Below, in pieces: positions 44,043-54,678 of a stretch of DNA of 64,000 bases. This stretch comes from Melampsora larici-populina 98AG31. Its lineage: Eukaryota > Basidiomycota > Pucciniomycetes > Pucciniales > Melampsoraceae. The notes below the pieces were generated by a model. That model had not been told where the DNA came from. It did no database searches and was given only the letters and a program-made list of their open reading frames with translations. The DNA lies in NCBI RefSeq assembly GCF_000204055.1, contig NW_006768776.1:1433168-1497167 (forward strand), written 5' to 3'. Within the stretch, counting starts at the first letter, position 1; each line of letters begins with the position of its first letter. The position numbers and the translations under genes are program-made.

Positions 44043-47000
44043 TCACATCATTGCTTCATGGACATCCTCCCATTCCAGATCAATGTCCTCAACACTCAAG
44101 TCATCACTTGAATCACCATCAGTATTAGTAATACCCTCACTATCAATTTGGATATTGTTATTTGCTTGATTATCCGTCTGAATAACATCCTCCACCCCCT
44201 CCAAAATAGTTACAAAACCTGTGTTCAATGAGAGCATCTTCTTGACATACATGTTTTGAATTTTTTGAATTTGATTGTACCATGAGATCTTGAGTTCGTT
44301 ATCGCCTTCTTGCGATGGTGTGCAATGAAGAATCTCTCTCAGACCCGTATTCCAGTCTGCTTGTAAATTGAATATCCGCACTAGCTTTTGATTTATGATC
44401 ATTCTTGCAGCTGATATCTTACCCAGACCACTAAGCAAGCTCAAAGCTGGATGATTTATCAACGGCAGATCAATTGGCTGTGCGTCTTCAACTAGAATGT
44501 GTGTTTGAAGTTGATAAAGATAAGTTGAAAGCAACCTGTGGGAATCAATGTCCCACCGCATCACTCTTCTAGCTTCCCATCCCAAGCGGCGGATTTCTTC
44601 TTTGGCTTGATCGTAATAGGCAATTTGACGCATTCCATGTTGTGTATTAGCATTGATTGCCCAAGGTTCGCGTCTGTCGGTGAAGAGACCATCATTCCAA
44701 AACAAGTGATCAAAGTCGGTTTCAAGAAGCTTGGTGTAGGTAATGTTTGTTGGCTGTGATGGATGGGGAGAAGTAGTTGAATATTTCAATAAAAGCTTTT
44801 GATATGTTTCCAGTTTGGTTTTTAATTTAGCAGTTTGGTCGCGGAGTGACTTGAGTAGGTGTGTTTTGTCATTGTATCCTGTGCACATGAAAAATTTGAT
44901 CGGTCGACAAGGGATAATTGTGTTAAAGAGAATATTTTTGACTTGCCAATACTTGAATTCTTTCCATCTCGTCGACTCACATCCAAAGGCCGTTTCTGCT
45001 CGTGAATGGCCACAAACTGATTCTGTACATCTTGTTTAGCAAACCATATTTTCAAAATTTGATCCTGTTCTAGCACTAAAGTAAAGTGGATACAGAGCTG
45101 TATGTCAGCCTATTATTTATGGAAACAATGACATAAAGTACATTACATACCATTCAAGTCGTTCAAGATACTGTCAGATCCAACCTTGGTGCGTTGTTTT
45201 CCAATCTTTTTTTGTATTTCATTGTGCTTGGCTAGCCTGATAGCCGCATCTTCAATATTTTATGCATCTTGAGCCCTTAATAGAAAGATGGAAGTCAAAT
45301 ATAAGACTTCTTTTTTGAAAAAAAGGAGTCACACTTACCATATCACTGCCAGCATTAAAGAGGTTCCCAGATGGGAATATGGGTCCTAGTGATCACATTC
45401 CCATCCTGCTACTGTTACACAGCTCCATGAATATTTCCTGAGTAGCCATTGTGATATATGTAGTCAATATTTTGAGATGTGTGGCTCAATCTGAACAAAC
45501 TTACAGCATGTATTACACATGAACTTCTTATCTAGATGAGCAGATAACTGAGCGGACCTGTATGTAGCTGATAGCTGAGCATTTACTCAGATGTTTGCAC
45601 ATATGTAGTGTATGCTTTATGGCTCAGATGTGCAGTGCAAGATGATTTGATGCACCATTCTTCTCTCAATGATATTCCCAGACTAGGTCATGTTCCGACC
45701 AGGGAACATATTTAATGCTGGCAGTGTATTGTTTGAGCTGTCTCTTCTAACAATAGTAATCGACCAAGTTCAATCTTCTGTTGTTCCTGAACATGAGATC
45801 TTTTTTCTTGAGAGTGACGCTCCAACTCCCATTGTTGGCGCAGGAATTTGTGAGTGTAGCGGATGGTCGGGAACATAGAGCTCCTTGTGCTCATCAAAGT
45901 GTCAAGAGCACCACTTGATTGTCTTAATATGGTTTTGGCATTGTGTAGCCTGCAAACAAGCCATTTGGCTAAGTCAATCCAAAATTAGCATCTGAAGAAA
46001 AAAAACAAAAGTACCACACATGTACCTGTTGAATTCAAAGTAATTTCCACAAAGTAATCAGCCCGCCAATTGATTGATAGTAGTCGATGAATCCGTGTTG
46101 ATATTTGATTGACTGCCACCAACAATGACAGGAAGGACCAGAACCGTTCCAGTCCTTCACCATCCGACAATCCCCAGAATTTGTTGAATCGAGGGTTGTA
46201 AAGGACTTGACAAGCCCAGTTGTGCACGTAAGCATGGAATACGGATGTTCCAAAGTTGAGCCAATGTGCAATAGCTTCAAAGAACTTTTGCTGTTGATAT
46301 GATGATGTTAGTATTGAATTTTGAGATAAAATTTGAGACTAACTACCTTTTTTGTATGTGCTTCAAGCTGACAACCAATGTCATATAGAACTCCAACTTG
46401 AATATCGGGCAAATCTAGCAAGAGCTGCTCAAGGATACTTAATGGATAATAAAGCCTATGCGTAAATAGAAAATCATGTTGAGTTACTTGATTAGGTCGA
46501 GCCAAGGTGAAAGACTTACTTTTCGCCAGTTTTGTAAATATTAGCGAGTTTAAGAGGTACATTGTGCCGGCAAGTACACCCAAAGAGGCCGGTGTCGTCA
46601 CTTCTTTTCCATGAAGTCGAGTTCCTCACATCATTTGCCGCGGTATGAGAGTCAGAACAAGGGTTCTAGATTAAGAACAAGTCAGTTTAATGATACTGAT
46701 ATCACACTATATCATGTCGAGCGACCTACTTTCACATCCTTGGCTTGGGCTTCAGTGGAGTTCTGGATAATCTTGTTCTTTTTCATAAATGACGGTTTAA
46801 CAAATATTTCTGGATACTCTGCTTCAGTAGGATTGTCCTTGCTTGATCAAGTGTAATGTCTGTGTTGAAAATTGCCATCTAAGAATCACATGTGGCTCTT
46901 CATTGATTGCTGGACCAAAACAGCGACCACAACGGTCTACCAATAACTGAGCATTTGAAAGCTTGAGACCCTCATTATAAATCTTTCTCATACATAGCAC

Positions 47001-47800
47001 AATGGTTCGATACATGTTGACCGAGCTGGTGAATTGTCTTCTGAGATCACGATCATGAATGAGTGATCTGTATTGATGAGTTCAAGGTTTCAGATTAGTT
47101 TTGATTTGTAAATTAAGGAACAAGATCAATCCATTGACAAATCCAGTACTAGATATGACAGTCGTATTCCACATTTGATGGTGAAATTGAAGGAGTTGTA
47201 CTGAAAATGCTGTCTGTGGATTTTGAGGCAAGCTTGAGGTATACCCATAGTGTAAAAGTTGTACAGGTTTTGGCATACAAGCGCAGACAAGGATTTGATG
47301 CTTGCTGTGAAAGCCTAAGATGTCAATAAGGTTGACTGTTTGCATTGTGAGTTTGGAATTCAAGCACTGGCAGTTGATATCCACACCGAGGTACGAGGCT
47401 TCAGAAGTCCAATTTCATGTTTTGTCCTGAAGATAAAGGTAGGTAGCAGTATTTGAAATTTGATTGCATTCCACTGCAGCTTAAGAATTCTTCAATCCTC
47501 TGCATTCCACCAATCACGACTTTCTTGAGCAAACTGATGGGCGGCGTCAGTTATTGAAGAAGCAGGGGCTTCTGGTTCGTCGGGTAAAGGCAAGAACTGA
47601 TTCAATTCAAGGTTATCAAGTGAGTCACCGTCAAGATCTTCATTGGTACCTGGAACTGGATGGATAGCAATTCCAAGTGAAGCCGAGATCGATTGTGCTT
47701 TTTGAGGAGTCATCTTAGCGGGGGCAGTAGTTCTTCGACTCCGTTTCGACCGGAAGCCCATATTCCCCATCAGATTTTTTGGTTTGTCGTTCCGTACCAT
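44043..47800 (-). pseudogene. KDZ (Kyakuja-Dileera-Zisupton) transposase, degenerate
   Basis: Minus-strand remnants in the correct order. N terminus from the ATG at 47800; CxC1-like cysteine region (47082-47400: NCQCLNSKL, ILVCACMPKPVQLLHYGY, PQTAFSVQLLQFHH); CGRCFGP and LDGNFQHRHY blocks (46850-46950); catalytic-core motif GVLYDIGCQLEAH (about 46350); GLSDGEGLERFWS (about 46160); coiled C-terminal part (45712-45897, 45240-45300, 44043-44888) ending in an acidic tail. Introns are visible in places, but the frame changes several times, a TAA occurs near 45263, a TGA occurs at 47494-47492 where Arg would fit, and a MITE is inserted at 45344-45726. Terminal repeats of the element were not found. 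No product can be made. Confidence 0.85.
45344..45726. mobile_element. CACTG-type MITE of the R1 family in the KDZ gene
   Basis: A 383 bp element with termini CACTGCCAGCATTAAA inverted at both ends and a 3-bp duplication TAT (45341-45343, 45727-45729), matching CMC/EnSpm-like elements with CACTG ends. Its interior is the R1 repeat (compare 960-1575 and 14290-14543). It lies two bases before a GTAAGT 5' splice site of the KDZ gene, so the inserted copy ends the exon with a stop in the element; without it the exon joins the next in frame. Confidence 0.9.
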
Positions 47801-48434
47801 GCTGGTGAGGTGTATCTGAGGTGTCAACGGTGAAAAACTACAACTTGAGGATCTTCGTAGTGGTAAGTGAAGGGATGTCTCACCTGCTGAATGGTCAGCT
47901 TGAGCGTTGACTTTAGACTTGATGGGCCACCGTGATCGGGCTACAGTGACTGGTACCGCAGGGCTTCTCAATTGGGATTTTGCTACTTTTGGGTCAGGAT
48001 TACGATTTTTTTTTTGGTGAAGTTCAGGCCTGTATCAAGGCCAAATCTCAGGTGCTCTCTGAGATTACCTGAGAACGCAGGGACTCGACTACGAGTCACT
48101 TTCAAATCTTCCCTCGACTTGACTACAAGTCGAAGGAAGAAGGGTTCCGCGGTGGCAAGACTCCTGAGGCTCCTGGCCTGGTCATGGCTTCGGATTCTCT
48201 GCCCCTTCCCATCCCACATTTGTATTATACAGTTATACTTTTCTTTTCCCCGGCTAATGTAAATTTTACGCAATTGGGAAAAGTTTTTTGCGATAAAAGT
48301 AGTAAAATTTTTTGACCTGAACCCCCCTAATATGCAGTTTGATGCTGATGGTGGTTATGGCCTGCAGAGGCTGGATTCCTACCTCAGGTGTAAGCAACAT
48401 AATTTTTTTCCCTTGACTTTTTGACATATTCCTA
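47801..48434. other. Intergenic, repeat-like
   Basis: No gene. Contains a TCGACTACGAGTC / GACTACAAGTCGA palindromic patch near 48090-48140, and an end TGACCTGAACCCCCCTAATA at about 48316 that recalls the TAGGGGGTTTCAAGTCA MITE termini at 15232 and 15533. A matching left end was not found. Confidence 0.4.
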
Positions 48435-48445
48435 CAAGTTAAAAG

Positions 48446-48694
48446 TATAACGAATAGGACGATCGGCCGGTCAGTTCTCTCTCCAAGGAGTTGGCTTCCA
48501 CACAGATGGTGATGTAATTACCTATAACGAATAGGACAATCGGCCGGTCAGTTCTCTCTCCAAGGAGTTGGCTTCCACACAGATGGTGATGTGGAAGCTT
48601 CCGCCGAGGAGCAGAGACTAGATCTACTATGTCTGTACAACTGTCACGTGACTGGCTGAGGCGCAGTCGTGCACGCACACCCCTCTCTACAACA
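48446..48694 (-). repeat. 3' LTR of copia element 2
   Basis: Contains an internal duplication of about 70 bp with period exactly 77 bp (copies start at 48446 and 48523), separated by a short GGTAATTAC-like spacer on the element strand. Confidence 0.95.
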
Positions 48695-48813
48695 CCCCCC
48701 CCACAACAAGCCTCAGACAACCTCATACAAAACAAACAACCAACAAAAGAAACAAAAAAAACTCAAACAAAAAAATAACAAAATATAATTGAAATGAAAA
48801 AAATAAAATGAAA

Positions 48814-51800
48814 TTAGGCCGTCAACATCAAGTTCTTCTTCCCAGCTTCAAAAAGTATCGGACCTAGTGCTTTTGTCAGAATGTCCGCCTTTTGATGCTT
48901 TGATTCCACCCAATGTAGAGTTACCGTGCCTTTAAATAATTGCTCATTTACATAATAAAACTCCCTATCTGTATGTCTTGTCCTTTTGTTTGACAAATTA
49001 TCCTTTGATACATGAATTGCCGCCGTATTGTCACAGAACATCTTCACCGGTCCCATTGCACCCAACACATCCCCAACTAAATTCCTCAACCAGACTGCCT
49101 CCCTTGCCGCCGTACCCAGTGCCATATATTCGGCATGACAAGTTGATGTCGCAACACAACCTTGTCTTTTAGAAGTCCAATCCAAAGGACAACCTAAGAA
49201 AAAAGTCGCATATCCGTGTACTGATTTGGAATATTCTCCACCCCAGTTTGTGTCAACGTAAGTATGTAGGCCTGTCTTGACTTCATTCATTAAAGGTTTT
49301 AGATGTAGTTTCACACAGCCTGATGTCTTCAGATAACGCAGTACGCCTTGAATTGCCGCCCAGTGTTGAGTTGTCGGTCGAGCAGAGAATCGTGCCAGGA
49401 AATTCGTAGCGTATGTTAAGTCTGGTCTTGTAGCCACTGCTAGATAGTTTAAACAACCAATCACCGATAGGAACTTTGTCTTGTCGATGTCGTCCTCTTC
49501 CTCCGTTGGCGACGTTGGTAAGGAGGAGGAATTCAACGACATGGATAACTTGCCTGGTGTCTCAAGAAAGGAGTTGATAATCTTGTTTGTGAGTCCTTCT
49601 TGCAAAAGTTGAAATGAACCATTGTCAAGTTGTTTAACATCGATGCCAATGATGCAGTCTAGGGTTTCCGACCACCTGATCTTCAGATCCTCCGTAAGTG
49701 CCTTCGCCACCTCCCTTAATAATTCTACACTACTACCCGTCACTGCCCCATCGTCAACATGAGCCCAGATGATACAAATACCGTCACCCCTCTTACAAAA
49801 ATATGATGATTGATCGAATTGACAAGGATTGAAACCTAACTTGCGTAATATCTTTGCAAAATGCTTCCACCAACAGCGTGCACCCTGCTTCGTCCCATAC
49901 AAAGCCTTTACTGCCTCCAGAATTTTGTTTGCCCTTCTCGCCTCTTCCATAGCACCTGGAGGTAGTTTAAAATAAACTTTCCCTGTGATGTCACTATGTA
50001 AGTACGCCGCCGTCACGTCAAATGAGTGCACCTCCCATCCCATCCTTGCTGCCAGTACTAGCAGGAAACGTAGTGATGCCATGCACGCCGTAGGAGCAAA
50101 AGTCTCGTCGTAGTCGATGCCTTCCTTCTGGGAGAAACCTTGAGCAACAAGCCGTGCTTTGAATTTAATTGGCTTGCCACTTGAGTCGAGTTGTTTATGT
50201 TTGTAGACCCATTTCAAACCCAGAGCGTTGACGTTATCAGGACGATCCACAATCTTCCAAACACCCATCTCCTCCATTGCATTCAGCTCAGCCTCCATAG
50301 CCTTATTCCATTCCCTCGCAACTTCATCCTTCATCGCAGCAGAGTACGTCAGTGGTTCTTTGGCGCCAGACGATAAGTCTATGGTGCTTGTTAAAGATTC
50401 AACCAAAGCGTCCTCGGCTTCTGCTTTCATTTCGCCGGAGAAGTCACCAAGTCGTAGAGCGTGAACAATGAAATCCAAACGACCTTTGTTTGGTGGCAGG
50501 TCGAGTAACTTATTCAGTGATGTAGATGATGTCGGTTTGGTCGGATCATGTTCAATAACGTCCTGAGAAAATTTGTCTTCATATGGGAATGTTGCTATGC
50601 CTGTCTTCAGCAGAACTTTAGATCCTGAAGCATAAAATATCCATCCCTTACTCCCCTCGAGATAACCAACCATGACACACTTTTTACCTCTTTCGTCTAG
50701 CTTGCCTTGTTGTTGTGCGTCATGACGATGTACAAAAGCCGTCGCTCCGAAGGTGCGAATAATGTCGAGCTGTGGTTTCCGTCCGTAAAACAATTTGTAA
50801 GGGGTTTTGTTCCCGGTCAAGGTATTTGGGAGCCTGTTATGGAGATAACATGCTGCTACATACGCAAACGACCAAAATGACTGCGGTAGGTGCAAAGCCG
50901 CCAGCATCGTCCTACCCATGTCGCTGATTGTGCGGTTGAGTCGTTCGGCGACTCCGTTCTGCTCGGGTTCATAGGGATTAGAGTGTTCATGAACAATACC
51001 CTTTCCTTTTAACCAGTTGCTGAAAGTTGTCTTAACATATTCACCTCCTCCATCCGTTCTTACGTGTTTCACCTTGTATCCCGTCTCTCGTTCCCACTTG
51101 TTGATTACTCGTGTGAAGGTGTCAGGTACATCAGATTTGTTCTTTATGATTAAAATGTTGGAATAAGTAGTTGCTACGTCCCTAAAGGTGACAGTGAATC
51201 GGTTACCATTCACATCCTCAGGAAACGGGCCCATGACGTCAGAGACTATGACATCAAGTAAGCCGTATTCCCTACCGGTTCGTCCCAGTTTGCGTTGTCG
51301 TGTACTTTTGCATGTCAAACAATCTTCACAAGTGAATTCGCCCAATGGGATGGAAGAAGGTAGTCCCAAACCCATCTGCTCCGCACATAGTTTTTGTATA
51401 CGTTTCATATCTACGTGACCAAAACGATGATGCCACAAATATGCAACATCCTCTGCCTTCTGCTGGCTGCTCATGACTTTGATTTGTCCGACTCTCTCTG
51501 GGATGGTTCTTGGAATAACAGTTTGTTTCATTGCGTGTATGATCCAATGACAATCAGAATAGGAAGCCACAATTGATTGTTTACTAGGCATCCGGATTAC
51601 AACATGATTACCCCAAAACCAAAGTTTTGCACCATCCTCCACCAATGCCGCTTGAGAGATAAGCGTACTGGTTGCTTGCGGACTGTAGTAGACGTTTTTG
51701 ATGATGTAGTTGGTTCCGTCTTCCGTCTTCACTCTTAGTGATCCTCTTCCTACTATGGAAGCAGAATCCCCATGAGCCGTGGTTTTCATCTTTATGGGGT

Positions 51801-53421
51801 TGGGTAAAGGAGAGTAATTGATTAGTGACTGGATGGCATTGCTCACATGGTGCGTGGCGCCACTGTCCAAAAGGTACTCTGGATAATTTTCGTCCAGCTC
51901 GTTTCCTTCAGCGCTCCATGCCACCGTTGATGCCGAGATTTGAGTGGGAGCGGCTGAAGACGATTCGGGTGCTGACTCCTCGATTTCTGCTACACGAGTC
52001 GCGATTTGCGGGGGGTAAAGTCCGAGAGAAAGAATGCTATACCATCTACCATTGGTACATTTTCGCCAGTCGTAAAAATGAGGAGCAGTACGTGGAGCAC
52101 CACGTTTAGCCAAAGAGCAAGTATCCTTCCCATGACCAAAAGCCGCACAGTGAAAGCATTGATAGATATTGTCGTGAATCTCTTTCGCCGCGCGTTTCCC
52201 TGGAACAATTTGCTTCTTTTCCAATTCAGTTCTTTCCGCTAACGTTGTGATTGGACCGGGAGGTGGTTGGCGTGGAGTACCAAAAGATTGATGGGGAGGA
52301 GGAGATCTAAGATTAGGAGTCTGATAGTTCGGAGCAGGTGAAGGTCGATAGTTGTTCGAGCAATCCGGTGTCCAATTGGATGGCTTCATATTGCGGTTGA
52401 ATGAAGCCGTCAACGCCTGAACCTCTTCGTTCTCGTTAACAGTTTTGCGAGTCAGGATAAGATTTGACAAAGCGCTTTGGATTTCAGCAGATGAGAAGGG
52501 CTTCTTGTCGGTCCGATATCGTGCGTCAAGAGTTGCGTTGAGTATATCCATTCCAAATTCACCGGTAGTCGGAGAGCAAAGTTGATAAATCATCCCCTTC
52601 ACCGTATCTTCATCCCAGGTAAAACCAACAGATTTAAGACGTTCAAAATCCTTGTTAACTTGATTAACAAAAGTCATGAGATCCATAGAGTTTGCATCAA
52701 ATTTTCTTAACATGATTGATCTAAAAACCACATATTGAGCCGTGCGACCACCTTGTTGAAATAAATCTTCCAAAATTGCCATCGCATCGTGAGCTAAAGT
52801 CTTGCCCAAGATCATGTCTTGAAGTTCCGCGTCGATAGTTGAGTTAATTACACGGCCGGCACATTTATCAATTGCCATTTCAATAGCAGAGTTCTCATCA
52901 GGTCTATCTTTGTTCCAGTAGTCAAGAATGTCAGTCATTTCGTAGATTGCTCTTGACGTGCGTAACTTCCATATTGCAAGATTCGTGCCGTTCAGATCAA
53001 GTTTATCGATTCCCGTGATAAATTTATTGATGTCTTTATGATTATCGAGTAGAGATTTTAAGCGGTCCGGTGCGTGATTGGATTCTGACATCGTTAGCGT
53101 TTTTTCGATTTTGTTTTCTTCGCTCAGTTGGCGGTCTTGAGTACGAGTGTGAGATGGATTACGTGTTGTGATATTTGATTTGACTTGTTGAGTAAAGAAA
53201 GGATCTGCAGGGGGTTGAGTTAAAAGAAAATTTGAAGGAGGGGGTTGGATGAATATATTCTTGGGTGTATTCGGGTTTGATTCTGGAGTATTTTCTCGAG
53301 TTAAAATCTGTTGTTCTTCAGGGGCGATTGATTCCAATCTAGAACAAGACTGTGTTCGAGTTTGTGCTCCGATCTGTGACGTGGATTGCAACTTCTTTGG
53401 TGGAGTTCGAGGTATTGACAT
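48814..53421 (-). CDS. Copia 2 gag-pol polyprotein (intact)
   Basis: 1535 residues from the ATG at 53421. N-terminal basic/Pro-rich part, UBN2-type Gag (about residues 130-340), CCHC knuckle CFHCAAFGHGKDTC (about 420), protease LLDSGATHHVSN (about 525), GAG-pre-integrase HHCC (about 665-710), integrase with D (VSDVMGPF), D (RTDGGGEY) and E (EQNGVAE), reverse transcriptase (KFKARLVAQGFSQKEG, AHVDDGAV instead of YVDD) and RNase H (VDTNWGGEYS, CHAEYMALG, HQKADILTK). No stop or shift. The enzyme set copies the element RNA into DNA in virus-like particles and integrates it. The His-Val-Asp-Asp variant is shared with copia 1 (WIHVDDG), so it is a clade feature rather than a defect. Confidence 0.95.
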   Translation of the reverse strand: MSIPRTPPKKLQSTSQIGAQTRTQSCSRLESIAPEEQQILTRENTPESNPNTPKNIFIQPPPSNFLLTQPPADPFFTQQVKSNITTRNPSHTRTQDRQLSEENKIEKTLTMSESNHAPDRLKSLLDNHKDINKFITGIDKLDLNGTNLAIWKLRTSRAIYEMTDILDYWNKDRPDENSAIEMAIDKCAGRVINSTIDAELQDMILGKTLAHDAMAILEDLFQQGGRTAQYVVFRSIMLRKFDANSMDLMTFVNQVNKDFERLKSVGFTWDEDTVKGMIYQLCSPTTGEFGMDILNATLDARYRTDKKPFSSAEIQSALSNLILTRKTVNENEEVQALTASFNRNMKPSNWTPDCSNNYRPSPAPNYQTPNLRSPPPHQSFGTPRQPPPGPITTLAERTELEKKQIVPGKRAAKEIHDNIYQCFHCAAFGHGKDTCSLAKRGAPRTAPHFYDWRKCTNGRWYSILSLGLYPPQIATRVAEIEESAPESSSAAPTQISASTVAWSAEGNELDENYPEYLLDSGATHHVSNAIQSLINYSPLPNPIKMKTTAHGDSASIVGRGSLRVKTEDGTNYIIKNVYYSPQATSTLISQAALVEDGAKLWFWGNHVVIRMPSKQSIVASYSDCHWIIHAMKQTVIPRTIPERVGQIKVMSSQQKAEDVAYLWHHRFGHVDMKRIQKLCAEQMGLGLPSSIPLGEFTCEDCLTCKSTRQRKLGRTGREYGLLDVIVSDVMGPFPEDVNGNRFTVTFRDVATTYSNILIIKNKSDVPDTFTRVINKWERETGYKVKHVRTDGGGEYVKTTFSNWLKGKGIVHEHSNPYEPEQNGVAERLNRTISDMGRTMLAALHLPQSFWSFAYVAACYLHNRLPNTLTGNKTPYKLFYGRKPQLDIIRTFGATAFVHRHDAQQQGKLDERGKKCVMVGYLEGSKGWIFYASGSKVLLKTGIATFPYEDKFSQDVIEHDPTKPTSSTSLNKLLDLPPNKGRLDFIVHALRLGDFSGEMKAEAEDALVESLTSTIDLSSGAKEPLTYSAAMKDEVAREWNKAMEAELNAMEEMGVWKIVDRPDNVNALGLKWVYKHKQLDSSGKPIKFKARLVAQGFSQKEGIDYDETFAPTACMASLRFLLVLAARMGWEVHSFDVTAAYLHSDITGKVYFKLPPGAMEEARRANKILEAVKALYGTKQGARCWWKHFAKILRKLGFNPCQFDQSSYFCKRGDGICIIWAHVDDGAVTGSSVELLREVAKALTEDLKIRWSETLDCIIGIDVKQLDNGSFQLLQEGLTNKIINSFLETPGKLSMSLNSSSLPTSPTEEEDDIDKTKFLSVIGCLNYLAVATRPDLTYATNFLARFSARPTTQHWAAIQGVLRYLKTSGCVKLHLKPLMNEVKTGLHTYVDTNWGGEYSKSVHGYATFFLGCPLDWTSKRQGCVATSTCHAEYMALGTAAREAVWLRNLVGDVLGAMGPVKMFCDNTAAIHVSKDNLSNKRTRHTDREFYYVNEQLFKGTVTLHWVESKHQKADILTKALGPILFEAGKKNLMLTA

Positions 53422-53500
53422 AAGTTCGGAAGCCGATGGCGGTCGGTCTTACTCTATGAGCTTCAGCGAGACGAGGACGAAACGATTAAAGCGTAGCGCT

Positions 53501-53510
53501 GCTCATAACC
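53501..53510 (-). promoter_or_regulatory. Copia 2 primer-binding site
   Basis: The element strand reads GGTTATGAGC immediately inside the 5' LTR, ten bases identical to the site of copia 1 and complementary to the CAU-anticodon region of initiator tRNA-Met. The complementarity is shorter than in copia 1. Priming from a tRNA half is inferred by analogy with Drosophila copia. Confidence 0.7.
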
Positions 53511-53759
53511 TATAACGAATAGGACGATCGGCCGGTCAGTTCTCTCTCCAAGGAGTTGGCTTCCACACATATGGTGATGTAATTACCTATAACGAATAGG
53601 ACGATCGGCCGGTCAGTTCTCTCTCCAAGGAGTTGGCTTCCACACAGATGGTGATGTGGAAGCTTCCGCCGAGGAGCAGAGACTAGATCTACTACGTCTG
53701 TACAACTGTCACGTGACTGGCTGAGGCGCAGTCGTGCACGCACACCCCGCTCTACAACA
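53511..53759 (-). repeat. 5' LTR of copia element 2
   Basis: Partner of the LTR at 48446-48694 with the same 77-bp-period duplication (copies start at 53511 and 53588). Should hold the promoter for the minus-strand transcript. Confidence 0.95.
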
Positions 53760-54068
53760 AAAAGTGGGATTTTTTTCCCAGTTTCCCAGCTTCCCAAATA
53801 CCGCCAAAAACGCAAACTGGGAAACTGGGAGAACGTGGGAAAGTTCCAAACACAGCCAAAAACAAAAACCGGGAAACTGGGAAAAAATCCCAGTTTTAAC
53901 TTTGTATCCCACAAATAAGGCACATTTACTAGATTTTTTTGAAATTTTCTCAAATTCCTACCCAGAAGATTAGGACCCTTTTTGCCCAAAAAGGCCAATT
54001 CCTACGTACCCAATAAGCCGGGTATATAGGGGCTCTCCAGGGTCCTGTCAAGCCTCACAAGGGGGGGC

Positions 54069-54678
54069 TAAACTCAACAAAGTCCCACGCTGCGTCTCGC
54101 ACGCTTCGAGCGCAGCGAGGGACTTATGACAAACTCGTAACTTTTTGCCTGTGAGGGGAACCAGTTTTTGCAGGAGAAATTTGCCTTCCTTATAAAACTT
54201 TTTCCCCTATTTGTGAAAAATCGAGATGCAAAGAAACTAAATGTTTGCCTCTATGAGTTGCATTGATTGATCCAAAAGAATCCCGAGGAAGCCGAGGAAT
54301 GTCCTTTCAGATTCCTTCTGAAGTTCAGCATTTTGGAGTGTTTTCGAGTGTTTTGACCTGTATTTGACCCTTGAGAGTGGTTTATACATACGAATACGAG
54401 GCAATTTCAGCAAAAACTTCGAGCTTCAGAAGCCAGTAGAGGAGGGATTCCTCGGCTTCCTCGGGATTTTGTTTGATCAATCGATTCGCCTCAGAGAGGC
54501 GAAAATTTCATTTCTTTGCATCTCGATTTTTCACAAATAGGGGAAAAAGTTTTATAAGGAAGGCAAATTTCTCCTGCAAAAACTGGTTCCCCTCACAGGC
54601 AAAAAGTTACGAGTTTGTCATAAGTCCCTCGCTGCGCTTGAAGCGTGCGAGACGCAGCGTGGGACTTTGTTGAGTTTA
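54069..54678. mobile_element. Foldback element, MULE-like, with its TSD split by the PIF element
   Basis: A 610 bp near-perfect hairpin beginning TAAACTCAACAAAGTCCCAC and ending with the reverse complement; arms of about 190 bp match closely, and an inner CCCGAGGAAGCCGAGGAAT/ATTCCTCGGCTTCCTCGGG pair continues the palindrome. GGGGGGGC precedes it (54061-54068). The same GGGGGGGC follows the PIF element (61043-61050), so the 8-bp duplication is intact but 7 kb apart. The PIF element landed in the last TTA of the right terminus. Confidence 0.88.

Larger units (their letters stand above)
48446..53759 (-). mobile_element. Ty1/copia LTR retrotransposon 2, apparently complete
   Basis: LTRs of 249 bp (48446-48694 and 53511-53759), four differences by eye, flanked by the 5-bp duplication AAAAG (48441-48445, 53760-53764). 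Ends are TGTTGTAG..TTATA in element orientation, so the 3' terminus is TA, not the usual CA. Contains a primer site, one uninterrupted gag-pol frame and a polypurine tract (48695-48702). All parts needed for autonomous retrotransposition seem present. More LTR divergence than copia 1 suggests an older insertion. Confidence 0.95.
48435..53904. mobile_element. Small TA-flanked MITE split by copia element 2
   Basis: Reading across copia 2, the sequence CAAGTTAAAAGTGGGATTTT (48435-48445 joined to 53765 onward) is mirrored at 53870-53904, whose reverse complement starts CAAAGTTAAAACTGGGATTT. TA lies outside both ends (48433-48434, 53905-53906). Without copia 2 the element is about 151 bp and nearly all hairpin with CCCAGTTTCCC arms. 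TA duplication suggests Tc1/mariner type. Confidence 0.75.

Noticed and set aside
47983..48273. Minus-strand frame upstream of the KDZ start
   Set aside because: No KDZ similarity; the recognisable N terminus starts at 47800.
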